Source: Acidovorax sp. KKS102
GTDB lineage: Bacteria; Pseudomonadota; Gammaproteobacteria; Burkholderiales; Burkholderiaceae_C
Reading direction: 5' to 3'
DNA: 64,000 nucleotides
NCBI RefSeq assembly: GCF_000302535.1
Contig: NC_018708.1
Coordinates: 3,906,001-3,970,000 of the forward strand
Below are positions 10,517 to 19,484 of this stretch, piece after piece. The notes under the pieces were generated by a model. That model had not been told where the DNA came from. It saw only the letters and a program-made list of their open reading frames with translations, and did no database searches. The position numbers and the translations under genes were made by a program. Within the stretch, counting starts at the first letter, position 1, and the number at the start of each line of letters is the position of its first letter.

Positions 10517-10843
10517 TTAGCAATGGCAGGACGCGGCCGCGTCGGCAGGCGCGCAGCCCTGACCTTCGCAGCAGTTTTCGGTGAGGTAGGCCAGCAGTGC
10601 GTTCATGGTGTCGAACGCGGCGCGGTAGATCAGGTTGCGGCCCTGTCGCTCCTGGCTGATGAGCCCGGCATGCGACAGCTCCTTGAGGTGAAAGGACAGG
10701 GTGTTGGGCGCCACCTCCAACTGGGCGGCCAGATCACCGGGGGTCAGCCCCGCAGGGCCCGCCACCACCAGCGCACGAAAGACCCGCAGGCGCACCTCCT
10801 GGGCCAAGGCTGCGAGGGCTCGGACAACATCGGTTTCTTGCAT
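10517..10843 (-). CDS. arsR: ArsR-family As(III)-responsive repressor
   Basis: 108 aa from ATG at 10843. Winged helix-turn-helix with recognition segment APNTLSFHLKELSHAGLIS (about 45-63). Arsenite-sensing cysteines are not in the classical ELCVCDLC helix; instead C91, C92, C97, C106 and C108 cluster at the C-terminus (ENCCEGQGCAP and SCHC), as in the C-terminal-site group of ArsR repressors. First gene of the ars operon; a 20-bp dyad directly upstream is the probable operator. Confidence 0.9.
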   Translation of the reverse strand: MQETDVVRALAALAQEVRLRVFRALVVAGPAGLTPGDLAAQLEVAPNTLSFHLKELSHAGLISQERQGRNLIYRAAFDTMNALLAYLTENCCEGQGCAPADAAASCHC

Positions 10844-10851
10844 TAATCGAT

Positions 10852-10871
10852 AATACAACGATTGTTGAATT
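10852..10871. promoter_or_regulatory. candidate ArsR operator
   Basis: AATACAACGATTGTTGAATT is an imperfect palindrome (16 of 20 positions symmetric) beginning 9 nt upstream of the arsR start, in an AT-rich stretch that must also contain the promoter. Size and position are those expected for autoregulation by ArsR. Confidence 0.6.
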
Positions 10872-11023
10872 ATTGGAAATGGCATCCAAAAAATCACTGG
10901 AAACCCACGCCCTTCCCGGATGGCAGCCAATCGCCCGGGAGCACGCACCCGCCACAGGCTGTTACGCGTTGGCCCCGCCCCACGGTCGTATGATGACCCG
11001 CATACAAAAAAGGGCGGGAGCAC

Positions 11024-12730
11024 GTGGACGATTTGGTTTCAATCTGGCAGGGCGCCATGCAGGTGTTTGTGGTGGGGTTTCCGCCACTGCTGCAGAGCCT
11101 GCTGTTCTGGGTCTTTGCGGCACTGGTCGTGCACGTGTGCCAGCAGTTGGTGGAGCACACCGCGTATTCCGTGGACCCGTCCAGCCGCCGCATTAGTGCA
11201 TCGCACGCAGCCCTGTGCATTGGCTCCATCGTGTGGGCGCTGGATGTGGTCGGCCTGTTCCTGTACAACGAGCTGTCGCACCACGTGCTGGAGCTGGTCC
11301 CCGCGCTCAGCGGCCTGGTCATCATGGTGGTGAGTGCGCGGCTCACCATCCCCACCCTCAGCACCGGCGCCAGCAAACGCCGCATTGCACTGGCCAGCCT
11401 GTGGCTGGCGGTGGGCACGCTGGCCGGGCACTTCACCATCACCAGCAGCCATGTGCAGAGTTTCGGGCAGATCAACCTGCTGGCCACTGTGCTGTCGCTG
11501 GGCATTGCCACCGGCATTTCGTGCTACTGCGCCATCCGCCATCGCGCCGCCAAGCTCAGTGTGCTCACCCCCCGCTACCGCGCCCAGAACTGGTTAGACA
11601 AGCTGCTGTGCGGCGGCGCGATCCTGGTGCTGCACTGGCTGTTGGTCAATACCTTTCCCCTGCACCAGGGCGACCGCGATGCGGCGTCCGATGGAGCTGC
11701 CTTGCTCGTTGTGATGCTGGTGTTTGCGATGGCGGTGGCCATGGAGCATCTGAGCAACCTGCGCTCGGACGCGGGGCGCCAGCAGTTGCTGCGGCGCGGG
11801 CTGTCAATGATGCGCACCTCGGCGCTGGCCCACAACGCCCACAGCGACATTCAGCAGTCGCTGATTGCCGACCACCTGGACCAGCTGCTGCACCCCGACA
11901 ACCTGGCCCTGCATTTCCAGCCCATCATCCACACCCAGCGCAGCGGGGTGCAGCTGGAGGCACTGCTGCGGCTGACCGACACCACCCTGGGCCGCATCAA
12001 CCCCGAAACCTTCTTGCTGGTGTGCGAGCTGCAGGGCAAGACGGCGGAGGTGGACCGCATGATTGTGCGCAATGCGCTCGACCATCTGTGCAACTGGCGG
12101 GCGCAGGGGCTGGATGCAGTGGCCATCAGCGTCAATGTGGCACCAGTCACGCTGATGCACGAGAGCTTTGCGCCCTGGCTGGGCCTGCAGCTGGCCCAGC
12201 GCGGCCTGCCCCCGCGCACCCTGAAGCTCGAAATGACCGAGCATGCCGTCATTGCGCTGGGCCCCCAGATGGTGGCGGCCATCAGCGCGCTGAGCGCCCT
12301 GGGCGTGGCCGTGCTGATGGACGACTTTGGCGCCGGTTATTCGTCGCTGGGCATGCTGGCGGAGCTCCCCATTGCGGGCATCAAGTGCGACCGCCTGTTC
12401 GTGCGCCAATTGCCGCAAGACCGCCGCCGTCAGAAACTGCTGCGGCACATCTGCGCCCTGGCGCGGGACCTGGGCCTGTCGGTAGTGGTCGAGGGGGTAG
12501 AGACGCCGGAGGAGCTGCGGGCCCTGGCCGCTGCCGGGCTGCACCACATCCAGGGCTACCTGTTCAGCCGCCCCATTGCAGCGCCTGACGTACCCACCTG
12601 GCACCGCACGCAACTGCAGTCGCAGCGCACCGCCCTGCAGGCCTTGCTGCACACGCCGGGCAGTGGCAGAGGCAGCGATACCTCCTTTGTGCCCACGCAG
12701 CCCAGCATGTATTGGGCCTCGGGCGCATGA
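11024..12730 (+). CDS. Seven-helix membrane EAL-domain c-di-GMP phosphodiesterase
   Basis: 568 aa from GTG at 11024, preceded by GGGAG. Seven hydrophobic segments occupy about residues 10-245, resembling MHYT-like 7TM sensor modules. The EAL domain then fills about 290-540: LEALLRL, SVNVAP, KLEMTEHA, MDDFGAGYSSLG, VVEGVET and GYLFSRP are all present, so catalysis is likely intact. No GGDEF domain. It probably lowers c-di-GMP in response to a membrane signal. It heads a six-gene operon and overlaps the next gene (ATGA at 12727-12730). Confidence 0.88.
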   Translation: MDDLVSIWQGAMQVFVVGFPPLLQSLLFWVFAALVVHVCQQLVEHTAYSVDPSSRRISASHAALCIGSIVWALDVVGLFLYNELSHHVLELVPALSGLVIMVVSARLTIPTLSTGASKRRIALASLWLAVGTLAGHFTITSSHVQSFGQINLLATVLSLGIATGISCYCAIRHRAAKLSVLTPRYRAQNWLDKLLCGGAILVLHWLLVNTFPLHQGDRDAASDGAALLVVMLVFAMAVAMEHLSNLRSDAGRQQLLRRGLSMMRTSALAHNAHSDIQQSLIADHLDQLLHPDNLALHFQPIIHTQRSGVQLEALLRLTDTTLGRINPETFLLVCELQGKTAEVDRMIVRNALDHLCNWRAQGLDAVAISVNVAPVTLMHESFAPWLGLQLAQRGLPPRTLKLEMTEHAVIALGPQMVAAISALSALGVAVLMDDFGAGYSSLGMLAELPIAGIKCDRLFVRQLPQDRRRQKLLRHICALARDLGLSVVVEGVETPEELRALAAAGLHHIQGYLFSRPIAAPDVPTWHRTQLQSQRTALQALLHTPGSGRGSDTSFVPTQPSMYWASGA

Positions 12731-13860
12731 CCCCCATGGCTGCAATGAAAACCCTGATCCTGGGCGGCTACGGCAACTTTGGGGCGCGCATCTGCCGCGC
12801 GCTGGTGAGCGATGAGGCCACACGCCACCACATGGCCCTGCTGGTGGCGGGCCGGGACGCATTGCAAGCGAAGGCCCTGGCGGACGCGCTGGGCCACGGC
12901 GCCCAGGGCGTGGCGCTGGACCACCAGGCGCCCGGCCTGGCCACCACCTTGCGCGAGTGGGGTGTGGGTCTGGTCATCCATACGGCAGGCCCTTTTCAGG
13001 CGCAGGCCTACAACGTGGCCCAGGCGACGGCCGAGGCGGGCGCGCACTACATCGACCTGGCCGACGGTCGCCGGTTTGTGTGCGATTTTCCTGCCGCCAT
13101 GCAGGCAGCATTCGCTGCCGCCGGGCGCACGGCCGTTGCTGGCGCCAGCACGGTGCCAGCGCTGTCTTCGGCTGTTATCGACCACCTGTGCGCGGGCTGG
13201 CAGCGCATTGACAGCATCGACATCTGCATTGCCCCTGCGCAACGGGCGCCCCGGGGCCAGGCCACGCTGGCGGCGGTGCTGAGCTACTGCGGCCTGCCTA
13301 TTGATGTGTGGGATGGTGGCCGGTGGCAGCCGCACAGCGGCTGGGCGCGGCCCAGCCCCGTCCAGTTCCAGCGGCTGCGCCCTCGCCTGGGGGCGGTCTG
13401 CGACATCCCGGACCTGGAGATCTTTCCCGCCCACTACCGGGCGCGCGACCGCGTCACCTTCCGCGCGGCCCTGGAGGTTGGCCTGGCGCAGAGAGCCTTT
13501 GCCACCCTGGCAACGCTGCGCCGCTGGGGCGTACTGCCCCACCCCGAGAAGCTGGCCTGGCTGATGCACCACGCGGGCGGCGCGCTGGACTTTCTGGGCA
13601 CGCCGCTGGGCGGCATGGTGGTGCGTGTGGCGGGTGCCGACGCACAAGGCCAGCCCCGGCGCCGCGCATGGCACATTGCGGCCGATAACGACCACGGCCC
13701 CGAGATCCCCTGCATGGCCGCCATCCTGCTGGCCCGCCAGCTCGCAGCCGGGCAGCCGCTACCCACCGGGGCACACACCAGCACCAGCCTTCTGCCCCTG
13801 GAGGCCTTTGCCCCCGAGTTTGCGAAGTGGGGCATGGTGACCGATGTGGTGGAGGAATGA
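12727..13860 (+). CDS. Saccharopine dehydrogenase-like NAD(P)-binding protein
   Basis: 377 aa. Rossmann glycine motif GGYGNFGARI near the N-terminus (residues 13-22), then HTAGPFQAQAYNVAQA and GASTVPALSS segments shared with saccharopine dehydrogenase NADP-binding proteins. Family members outside lysine metabolism are mostly of unknown substrate. The start is ATG at 12727, overlapping the EAL stop. The context with SRPBCC, DoxX-like and DUF2269 genes suggests a lipid- or quinone-related role, which is inference only. Confidence 0.8.
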   Translation: MTPMAAMKTLILGGYGNFGARICRALVSDEATRHHMALLVAGRDALQAKALADALGHGAQGVALDHQAPGLATTLREWGVGLVIHTAGPFQAQAYNVAQATAEAGAHYIDLADGRRFVCDFPAAMQAAFAAAGRTAVAGASTVPALSSAVIDHLCAGWQRIDSIDICIAPAQRAPRGQATLAAVLSYCGLPIDVWDGGRWQPHSGWARPSPVQFQRLRPRLGAVCDIPDLEIFPAHYRARDRVTFRAALEVGLAQRAFATLATLRRWGVLPHPEKLAWLMHHAGGALDFLGTPLGGMVVRVAGADAQGQPRRRAWHIAADNDHGPEIPCMAAILLARQLAAGQPLPTGAHTSTSLLPLEAFAPEFAKWGMVTDVVEE

Positions 13861-13864
13861 GCCG

Positions 13865-14389
13865 ATGGCCCACCGGAAATTGACCTTCCCCATGCCAGCG
13901 CGGGCCGACGTTGTGTTCGATGCCTTTCACTACCACGAGTGGCGGTGCCAGTGGGATTCGCTGGTGCGCCGCACCAGCGTGGAAAGCGGTGCGCCCTGCC
14001 CCAGTGTGGGCGCCACCACCGAGAACCTGGGCGCCGGTGCATTGCGGGCGCTGTCCATGCGCACGCAGTTCGTCAGCTATGACCGCCCTGTGGTTGCGGC
14101 TGCGGCCATGGTGGGCCAATCGTTTCCCTTCACCCAGTGGGCCGCCTCCATGCGCCACCAGGCGCAGGGCCCCCACCAGTCCCTGCTGATCTACACCTAC
14201 ACCTTTCAAGTCGGCCCGGCAGCCTTGCGGACGGTGATGGAGCCTGTGGTGGACTGGGTCTTTGTCCGCAAGACGCGCCAGCGGTTCCAGCGCCTGGCGC
14301 AGTTCCTGGCGGTCCGTGCTGCCGACATTGCAGACTGGCAACAGACGCAGGGTGTCGCGAAAGCCGCAGCACAGAAGGTCACCCCATGA
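13865..14389 (+). CDS. SRPBCC-family (START-like) protein
   Basis: 174 aa from ATG at 13865, four nt after the previous stop. The N-terminus (ADVVFDAFHYHEWRCQWDSLV) and the alternating strand pattern followed by a long C-terminal helix match polyketide-cyclase/START-like ligand-binding proteins. Such proteins bind hydrophobic small molecules. Third gene of the six-gene operon; its stop overlaps the next start. Ligand unknown. Confidence 0.72.
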   Translation: MAHRKLTFPMPARADVVFDAFHYHEWRCQWDSLVRRTSVESGAPCPSVGATTENLGAGALRALSMRTQFVSYDRPVVAAAAMVGQSFPFTQWAASMRHQAQGPHQSLLIYTYTFQVGPAALRTVMEPVVDWVFVRKTRQRFQRLAQFLAVRAADIADWQQTQGVAKAAAQKVTP

Positions 14390-14784
14390 ACCGCGCGTCG
14401 GCTCAGCTGCTGCGCGCCAGCCTCGTGGTCGTCTGGCTGGCCACCGCCGTGGTCAGCGTGTGGGAGCTGCACGGCCAAAGCCGCGAGTTGCTGGCAGGGC
14501 TGCCCACAGCCTGGGCCGGGGGCCACGCCCTGTGGCTGCCCACTGCCATCATCCTGGCCGGGGCGGCGGCCGATGCGGTGCTGGGGCTGTGGCTGGCGCT
14601 CCGCCCGGGCCGCAAAGCGTATGGCGCTGCTTTGCTGATGATGCTGGCCATGACACTGCTGGCCACGGCCATACAACCAGCCTGGTGGCTGCACCCCTTC
14701 GGACCGCTGACCAAAAACCTGCCGATTGCCGCCATCCTGTGGGTGCTGCTGCAAGACGAGGCCACTTCTCTGCAAAAGCCATGA
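14386..14784 (+). CDS. DoxX-like small membrane protein
   Basis: 132 aa with four predicted transmembrane helices (about 10-28, 48-66, 75-95, 105-122). Length and topology fit DoxX-like proteins. ATG at 14386 overlaps the upstream stop, and its own stop overlaps the next start at 14781-14784, so it is translationally coupled on both sides. Function unknown. Confidence 0.62.
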   Translation: MNRASAQLLRASLVVVWLATAVVSVWELHGQSRELLAGLPTAWAGGHALWLPTAIILAGAAADAVLGLWLALRPGRKAYGAALLMMLAMTLLATAIQPAWWLHPFGPLTKNLPIAAILWVLLQDEATSLQKP

Positions 14785-15275
14785 GCCTGTACCTCACGCT
14801 CAAATGGCTGCACATCATCTCCAGCGTGCTGCTGGTGGGCACCGGGCTGGGCTCGGCGTTCTACATGTTCTTTACCAACCGCAGCGGCAATGTGCAGGCA
14901 CAGGCGGTGGTCACGCGCCTGGTGGTGCGGGCGGACTGGTGGTTCACCACGCCCACGGTGTTCATCCAGCCCGCCACGGGGCTGGCCATGGCAGCCATGG
15001 CGGGCCTGCCCTGGAGCACGCCGTGGCTCGCCGTCTCCATTGCGCTGTACCTGGTGGCGGGTGCCTGCTGGCTGCCCGTGGTGTGGCTGCAGCTGCGCAT
15101 GCGGGATATGGCGAGAGAGACTGCAGAGGCAGCGCAGGCCGCGAACGGTGATGGCGTGCTGCCGCCCCTGTACTGGCGCTACGCCCGCTGGTGGGAGGCA
15201 TTGGGCTACCCGGCCTTTGTGGCCATGGCCGTGGTGTTCTACCTGATGGTGAACAAACCCACCCTGACCTTCTGA
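14781..15275 (+). CDS. DUF2269 family membrane protein
   Basis: 164 aa. The N-terminus LYLTLKWLHIISSVLLVGTG is characteristic of DUF2269 (integral membrane, four helices). A conserved His (residue 11) near the first helix could bind a metal or haem in the family, but this is unproven. ATGA overlap with the DoxX-like gene; UbiB starts 15 nt downstream. Function unknown. Confidence 0.78.
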   Translation: MSLYLTLKWLHIISSVLLVGTGLGSAFYMFFTNRSGNVQAQAVVTRLVVRADWWFTTPTVFIQPATGLAMAAMAGLPWSTPWLAVSIALYLVAGACWLPVVWLQLRMRDMARETAEAAQAANGDGVLPPLYWRYARWWEALGYPAFVAMAVVFYLMVNKPTLTF

Positions 15276-15290
15276 ACCTATGATCGCTCC

Positions 15291-16988
15291 ATGCTGATCG
15301 AGACGCTGGACACCGCCCGCGACCTGGGGCGCCTGAAAGAAATCCTGGGCGTGATGGTGCGCCACGGGTTTGGCGACACCGTGCGCCGCCTGGGCCTGAC
15401 CGACCGCCTGGAGCGCGCGGGCCAGGCGCTGAACTGGACACACGCTGCCGACCTGGCCCGCGTGGAGCCGCCGGTGCAGGTGCGCCTGGCACTCGAAGAG
15501 CTGGGCCCCGCGTTTGTCAAATTTGGCCAGATCCTCGCGGGGCGGGCCGACCTGTTTGGCCCGGAATGGATTGCCGAGTTCGAGAAGCTGCACAGCAATG
15601 TGCCCGCTTTGCCCATCGACGCCTTGCGCCCGCAGCTGCGCGAAGACCTGGGTGCCGAGCCCGAAGCCGTGTTTGCCTGGTTCGACACCACGCCGCTGGC
15701 CGCCGCATCGATTGCGCAAGTGCACCGCGCCCGTCTGCAGGACGGCAGCGAGGTCATCGTCAAGATCCGCCGTCCCGGCATTGCAGACACCATCCAGGCC
15801 GACCTGCGCCTGCTGCAGCGCCTGGCCGCGCTGGCCGAGGCCGAGCTGCCCGCGCTCAAACCGTACCGGCCCCAGCAGCTGGTGCGCGAGTTCGCCCGTT
15901 CGCTGCGCCGCGAACTGGACCTGGCGGGCGAATGCCGCCAGGCCGAGCGCATTGCCACCAACATGGCCGTGCTGCCCCACATCGTTATCCCACGCGTGCA
16001 CTGGGCCTACACCCGCGAACGCATCAACGTGCAGGACTTCATCGACGGCACGCCCGGCGGCGCCCTGGCCGCGCTGACACCCGAGGCCGGCTTTGACCGC
16101 ACGGTGCTGGCGCAGCGCGGCGCGCAGGCGGTGCTGCAGATGATCGTCAGGGACGGTGTGTTCCACGCAGACCCGCACCCGGGCAATGTGTTTTACCTGC
16201 CCGGCAACCGCATTGCCTTCATTGACTTCGGCATGGTGGGCCGCCTGTCGCAGCGCCGGCGCGACGAGCTGCTGCAGCTGCTGCTCGGCCTGGTCGAGCA
16301 CCAGCCGCAAGCCGTGGCCGACGTGCTGCTGGACTGGACGGGCGACGCGCAGGGCCTGAACCTGGGCCAGCTAGAGACCGAGATCGAGGCCTTTGTGGAC
16401 CAGTACCACGGCGTGCCCCTGGCGCAGCTGAGCCTGGGGCAGATGCTGGCCGATGTGACGGCCATCCTGCGTGAACACCACCTGGGGCTGCCGTCCGACC
16501 TCGCACTGCTGATCAAGGCCTTCATTTCGCTTGAAGGCATGGGCCGCAACCTCGACCCAGACTTTCACATGGCGACCGAAGCCCTGCCCTTGCTCAAGCA
16601 GGTGGTGCGCGCGCGCTACGAGCCCAAGGTGCTGGCCGGACGCGCCTGGAGCACCTTGCGGCGCGCATTGGCCACGGTGGAGCAGTTGCCGGACGACATC
16701 GGGCGGCTGCTGCGCAACGCGCGGCGTGGGCACCTGCAGGTGGGCATCGAGCTGGCGCACCTCAAGCGTGTGGGCGACCAGATCGACCGGTCAGCCAACC
16801 GTCTGGCAATGGCGCTGGTGATTGCGGCGCTGATCATCGGCTCGTCCATCGTGATGACCGTGAAGGGCGGACCTACGCTGTTCGGCCTGCCCGCGTTTGG
16901 CTTCCTGGGGTTCTTCGGCGCGGTGGTGTGTGGCCTGTGGCTGGTGCGCGCCATCTGGCGCAGCAGCCATCACCGTGACGACGACTGA
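15291..16988 (+). CDS. ubiB: UbiB/ABC1 atypical kinase (ubiquinone biosynthesis)
   Basis: 565 aa. KxGQ motif in AFVKFGQILAGRADLFG, Ala-rich nucleotide loop in PLAAASIAQVHRA, catalytic-like HADPHPGN and metal-binding DFGMVG are all present. The C-terminus has two transmembrane helices (about 504-525 and 532-555), as in UbiB. The family is an ATPase that supports ubiquinone synthesis, probably by extracting lipid intermediates. The chromosome may hold the main ubiB elsewhere, because this copy is in an operon with EAL, SRPBCC, DoxX-like and DUF2269 genes rather than ubiE/ubiJ. Confidence 0.88.
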   Translation: MLIETLDTARDLGRLKEILGVMVRHGFGDTVRRLGLTDRLERAGQALNWTHAADLARVEPPVQVRLALEELGPAFVKFGQILAGRADLFGPEWIAEFEKLHSNVPALPIDALRPQLREDLGAEPEAVFAWFDTTPLAAASIAQVHRARLQDGSEVIVKIRRPGIADTIQADLRLLQRLAALAEAELPALKPYRPQQLVREFARSLRRELDLAGECRQAERIATNMAVLPHIVIPRVHWAYTRERINVQDFIDGTPGGALAALTPEAGFDRTVLAQRGAQAVLQMIVRDGVFHADPHPGNVFYLPGNRIAFIDFGMVGRLSQRRRDELLQLLLGLVEHQPQAVADVLLDWTGDAQGLNLGQLETEIEAFVDQYHGVPLAQLSLGQMLADVTAILREHHLGLPSDLALLIKAFISLEGMGRNLDPDFHMATEALPLLKQVVRARYEPKVLAGRAWSTLRRALATVEQLPDDIGRLLRNARRGHLQVGIELAHLKRVGDQIDRSANRLAMALVIAALIIGSSIVMTVKGGPTLFGLPAFGFLGFFGAVVCGLWLVRAIWRSSHHRDDD

Positions 16989-17014
16989 GCGCTGCAGGCA
17001 ACAGGTCTAAACGA

Positions 17015-17057
17015 CACACGCCGCGCCACCCCACCAGGCAGGCAGACGCGGCGTGTG
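17015..17057. terminator. hairpin between convergent ubiB and modA-like genes
   Basis: Perfect 11-bp stem (CACACGCCGCG at 17015-17025 with CGCGGCGTGTG at 17047-17057) around a 21-nt loop, between two convergent stops. There is no T-run, so it may slow or protect transcript ends rather than be a textbook intrinsic terminator. Confidence 0.45.
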
Positions 17058-17088
17058 CACACACTCACAGCCAGTCGGCAGCCCGCGT

Positions 17089-17922
17089 TCAGGGCTGCCC
17101 AAACCCCAGGCGTTGCAACACCGCCTGAGCAGGCGGTTGGCTCAGCGCACTGGCAAACGCCTGCGCTGCAGCAAGCGCATCGGCACGCACGGTCAGGCCG
17201 TAGACCGCGCCCACTTGCAGCGCGGTCGGCAACTGCACCACGCGCAGGCGCGGCACCTCGGCCTGGGCGGCCACGGCGTTGGTGCAGTAGGTCAGAAACA
17301 CGTCGGCCTGGCGCTGGTCCATCACCCAGGCATAGGTGCCCCGGCCCGCAGGTGGCTTGGGCGAATCCGCACCGCCCGTGAGCTTCAGGGCCTTGGCGTC
17401 CAGCTGGGCGTAGGCACCGGGCTGAACCTTGTCGGCCTGGCGGAACAGCGCCCAGGCGTAGTCGCCCGACGGGTCGGCCTTGGGCGTGGAGGTGCCCACG
17501 CGCACATCGCTGCGCAGCAAAGTGGCCAGCAGGGTGTCGGGGGTGGCGCTGATCTGCTCGCTGGTCAGCGCACACAGCGCATTGCGCGTGAACACCACGG
17601 GCGCCTGCCAGCCACCCTGGGCGGCCAGGCGCTGCGGGTGGTCGGCATCGGCTGAGGCAAAGACCTGTGCAGGCTCGCCCTTTTCGATGCGCTCGCGCAG
17701 CAGGCCCGAGGCGCCGAAGGTCAGCGCCACCTTCTGGCCCGTGCGGGCCTCGTGGTCGCGCGCGATCTCGGTAAACGCCTCGCGCAAGCTGCCAGCGGCA
17801 TACACCTGCACGGGGGCCGCATCAGCCATGGGCACCTTGGCAGGGCCCGCCGAACAACCGGCCAGGGCCCAGGTCAGACCAGCGGCTGCAGCGGCGAGTG
17901 ACGCCTGTGAACGTGTTGCCAT
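17089..17922 (-). CDS. ModA-like molybdate/oxyanion-binding lipoprotein
   Basis: 277 aa. Lipoprotein signal with lipobox near LAGC (residues 20-23), then the ModA pattern VYAAGSLREAFTEIARDHE, LTFGASGLLRERIEKGEPAQVFASAD, and later YAWVMDQRQADVFLTYCTNA. It would bind molybdate, tungstate or a related oxyanion in the periplasm. Unusually, it is the fourth gene of a tungstate-type (tup) operon, 9 nt after tupA, so one permease/ATPase pair may serve two binding proteins. Confidence 0.82.
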   Translation of the reverse strand: MATRSQASLAAAAAGLTWALAGCSAGPAKVPMADAAPVQVYAAGSLREAFTEIARDHEARTGQKVALTFGASGLLRERIEKGEPAQVFASADADHPQRLAAQGGWQAPVVFTRNALCALTSEQISATPDTLLATLLRSDVRVGTSTPKADPSGDYAWALFRQADKVQPGAYAQLDAKALKLTGGADSPKPPAGRGTYAWVMDQRQADVFLTYCTNAVAAQAEVPRLRVVQLPTALQVGAVYGLTVRADALAAAQAFASALSQPPAQAVLQRLGFGQP

Positions 17923-17931
17923 GGAGACCGC

Positions 17932-18759
17932 TCACTGCGCCGCGTTAGGGAAGAACAGCTGCTCGCCACCGATCTTGTAGCCCGCAATGGCTTGCTGGCC
18001 GGCGGGCGACACCACCCAGTCCACAAACTTCTGCGCGTCCTGCACCTTCACATGCGGGTGCTTGGCGGGGTTCACGACCATCACGCCGTACTGGTTGAAG
18101 AGCTTGGTGTCGCCCTCGACCAGAATGGCCAAGTCCGCACGGTTCTTGAAATTGAGCCAGGTGCCACGGTCGGCCAGCACGTAGGCGCCGCTCGATGCCG
18201 CAATGTTCAGCGCGGGCCCCATGCCGCAGCCACATTCCTTGTAGCCGCTGCCCTTGGCGGCCTCGGCACCGGCCAGCTTCCAGTAGCGCAGCTCGGCCGC
18301 GTGGGTGCCGCTCTTGTCGCCGCGCGAGATGAAGTTGCCGTTGGTGGCGGCCAGCCTCTGCAGCGCCTGCACGATGTCCTTGCCTTTGGTGCCCGCCGGG
18401 TCGTTCTTGGGGCCGATGAGGATGAAGTCGTTGTACATCACGGGGTAGCGTTTCACGCCCCAGCCATCGGCCACAAACTTTTCTTCGGCCACCTGGTCAT
18501 GCACAAACAGCACGTCGGCGTCACCCCGGCGCGCCATGTCGAGCGCCTGCCCGGTGCCCAGCGCCACCACCTTGATGTCAAGGCCACTGGCCTTCTTGAA
18601 CTCGGGCAGCAGGTAGCCAAACAGGCCCGACTGCTCGGTGGAGGTGGTGGACGCCATGGTGATGCTCTGCGCGAATGCAGAACCAGACGCTACAAAAACG
18701 ATAGCCGCTACCGCTTTGGACACTAGCGCTACCGCGCGAAAAGACCTAAAACTCGTCAT
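17932..18759 (-). CDS. tupA: Tungstate ABC transporter substrate-binding protein TupA
   Basis: 275 aa. Signal peptide ending about residue 30 (SGSAFA), followed by the hallmark TTTS-type oxyanion loop ASTTSTEQSG, then FISRGDKSGTHAAE and YKECGCGMGPALNIA. These match the TupA/WtpA-like class that selects tungstate over molybdate. The start overlaps the tupC stop (18756-18759). DNA encoding the signal peptide (18690-18740) resembles the dispersed inverted repeat of this genome. Confidence 0.88.
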   Translation of the reverse strand: MTSFRSFRAVALVSKAVAAIVFVASGSAFAQSITMASTTSTEQSGLFGYLLPEFKKASGLDIKVVALGTGQALDMARRGDADVLFVHDQVAEEKFVADGWGVKRYPVMYNDFILIGPKNDPAGTKGKDIVQALQRLAATNGNFISRGDKSGTHAAELRYWKLAGAEAAKGSGYKECGCGMGPALNIAASSGAYVLADRGTWLNFKNRADLAILVEGDTKLFNQYGVMVVNPAKHPHVKVQDAQKFVDWVVSPAGQQAIAGYKIGGEQLFFPNAAQ

Positions 18760-19484
18760 ACCAGCTCTCCTTTGACAAACAAACGGGCGGCCTCCGGCAA
18801 GGGGCCGTTGAAAAAATCGTGCACCGGCAAGTCCGCCACCAGGCGGCCGTGCTCCATGTAGATCACGCGGCTGGCCAAGCGCTTGACCTGCCCCAGGTTG
18901 TGGCTGCTGAACACCATAGTCACGGGGTGCGCCGGACCGGCAGCGCCATGGCTGGCCGCAAAGTCGGCCATCAGGGCCTCGACCTCGCGCTTGGCATGGG
19001 GGTCGAGGCTGGCGGTGGGCTCGTCCAGCAGCAAAACGTCGGGCCGCAGGGCCCACGCGCGGGCCAGCGCCACCCGCTGCTGCTGGCCGCCCGACAGGGT
19101 GCGTGCGTTCTGCGCCGCGATGCCCTGCAGGCCCACCCGCTGCAAGGCCGTCAGGGCCAGCGGGCGCGCATCGCGCCAGCGGGTGCCACGCAGCCACAGG
19201 GCCAGCGCCACGTTGTTCTGGGCGCTGGTGCGCAGCATGTGCGGGCGCTGGAACAGCATGGCCTGGCGCAGCGATGCATCGCACTGCAGGCCGCCCCCAT
19301 GTGTATCGGCCAGGCCATGCAGCACACGCAGCAGGGTGCTCTTGCCACTGCCGTTGGCGCCCACCAGCGCCACGCGCTCGCCGGGCGCGATGCGCAGCGT
19401 GACATGGTCCAGCGCCTGCACACGGCCGTAGCGCACGGTCACCTGGCGCAGATCCACCCAGGGGTTTGGCACAGGTCCACTCAT
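18756..19484 (-). CDS. tupC: Tungstate ABC transporter ATP-binding protein TupC
   Basis: 242 aa from ATG at 19484. Walker A GANGSGKST (about 42-50), signature LSGGQQQRVALARA and Walker B VLLLDEPTASLD are intact, as is the switch His in FSSHN. Energises the permease encoded upstream. It overlaps tupB by four nt on one side and tupA on the other, giving a coupled tupB-tupC-tupA-modA-like operon. Confidence 0.9.
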   Translation of the reverse strand: MSGPVPNPWVDLRQVTVRYGRVQALDHVTLRIAPGERVALVGANGSGKSTLLRVLHGLADTHGGGLQCDASLRQAMLFQRPHMLRTSAQNNVALALWLRGTRWRDARPLALTALQRVGLQGIAAQNARTLSGGQQQRVALARAWALRPDVLLLDEPTASLDPHAKREVEALMADFAASHGAAGPAHPVTMVFSSHNLGQVKRLASRVIYMEHGRLVADLPVHDFFNGPLPEAARLFVKGELV

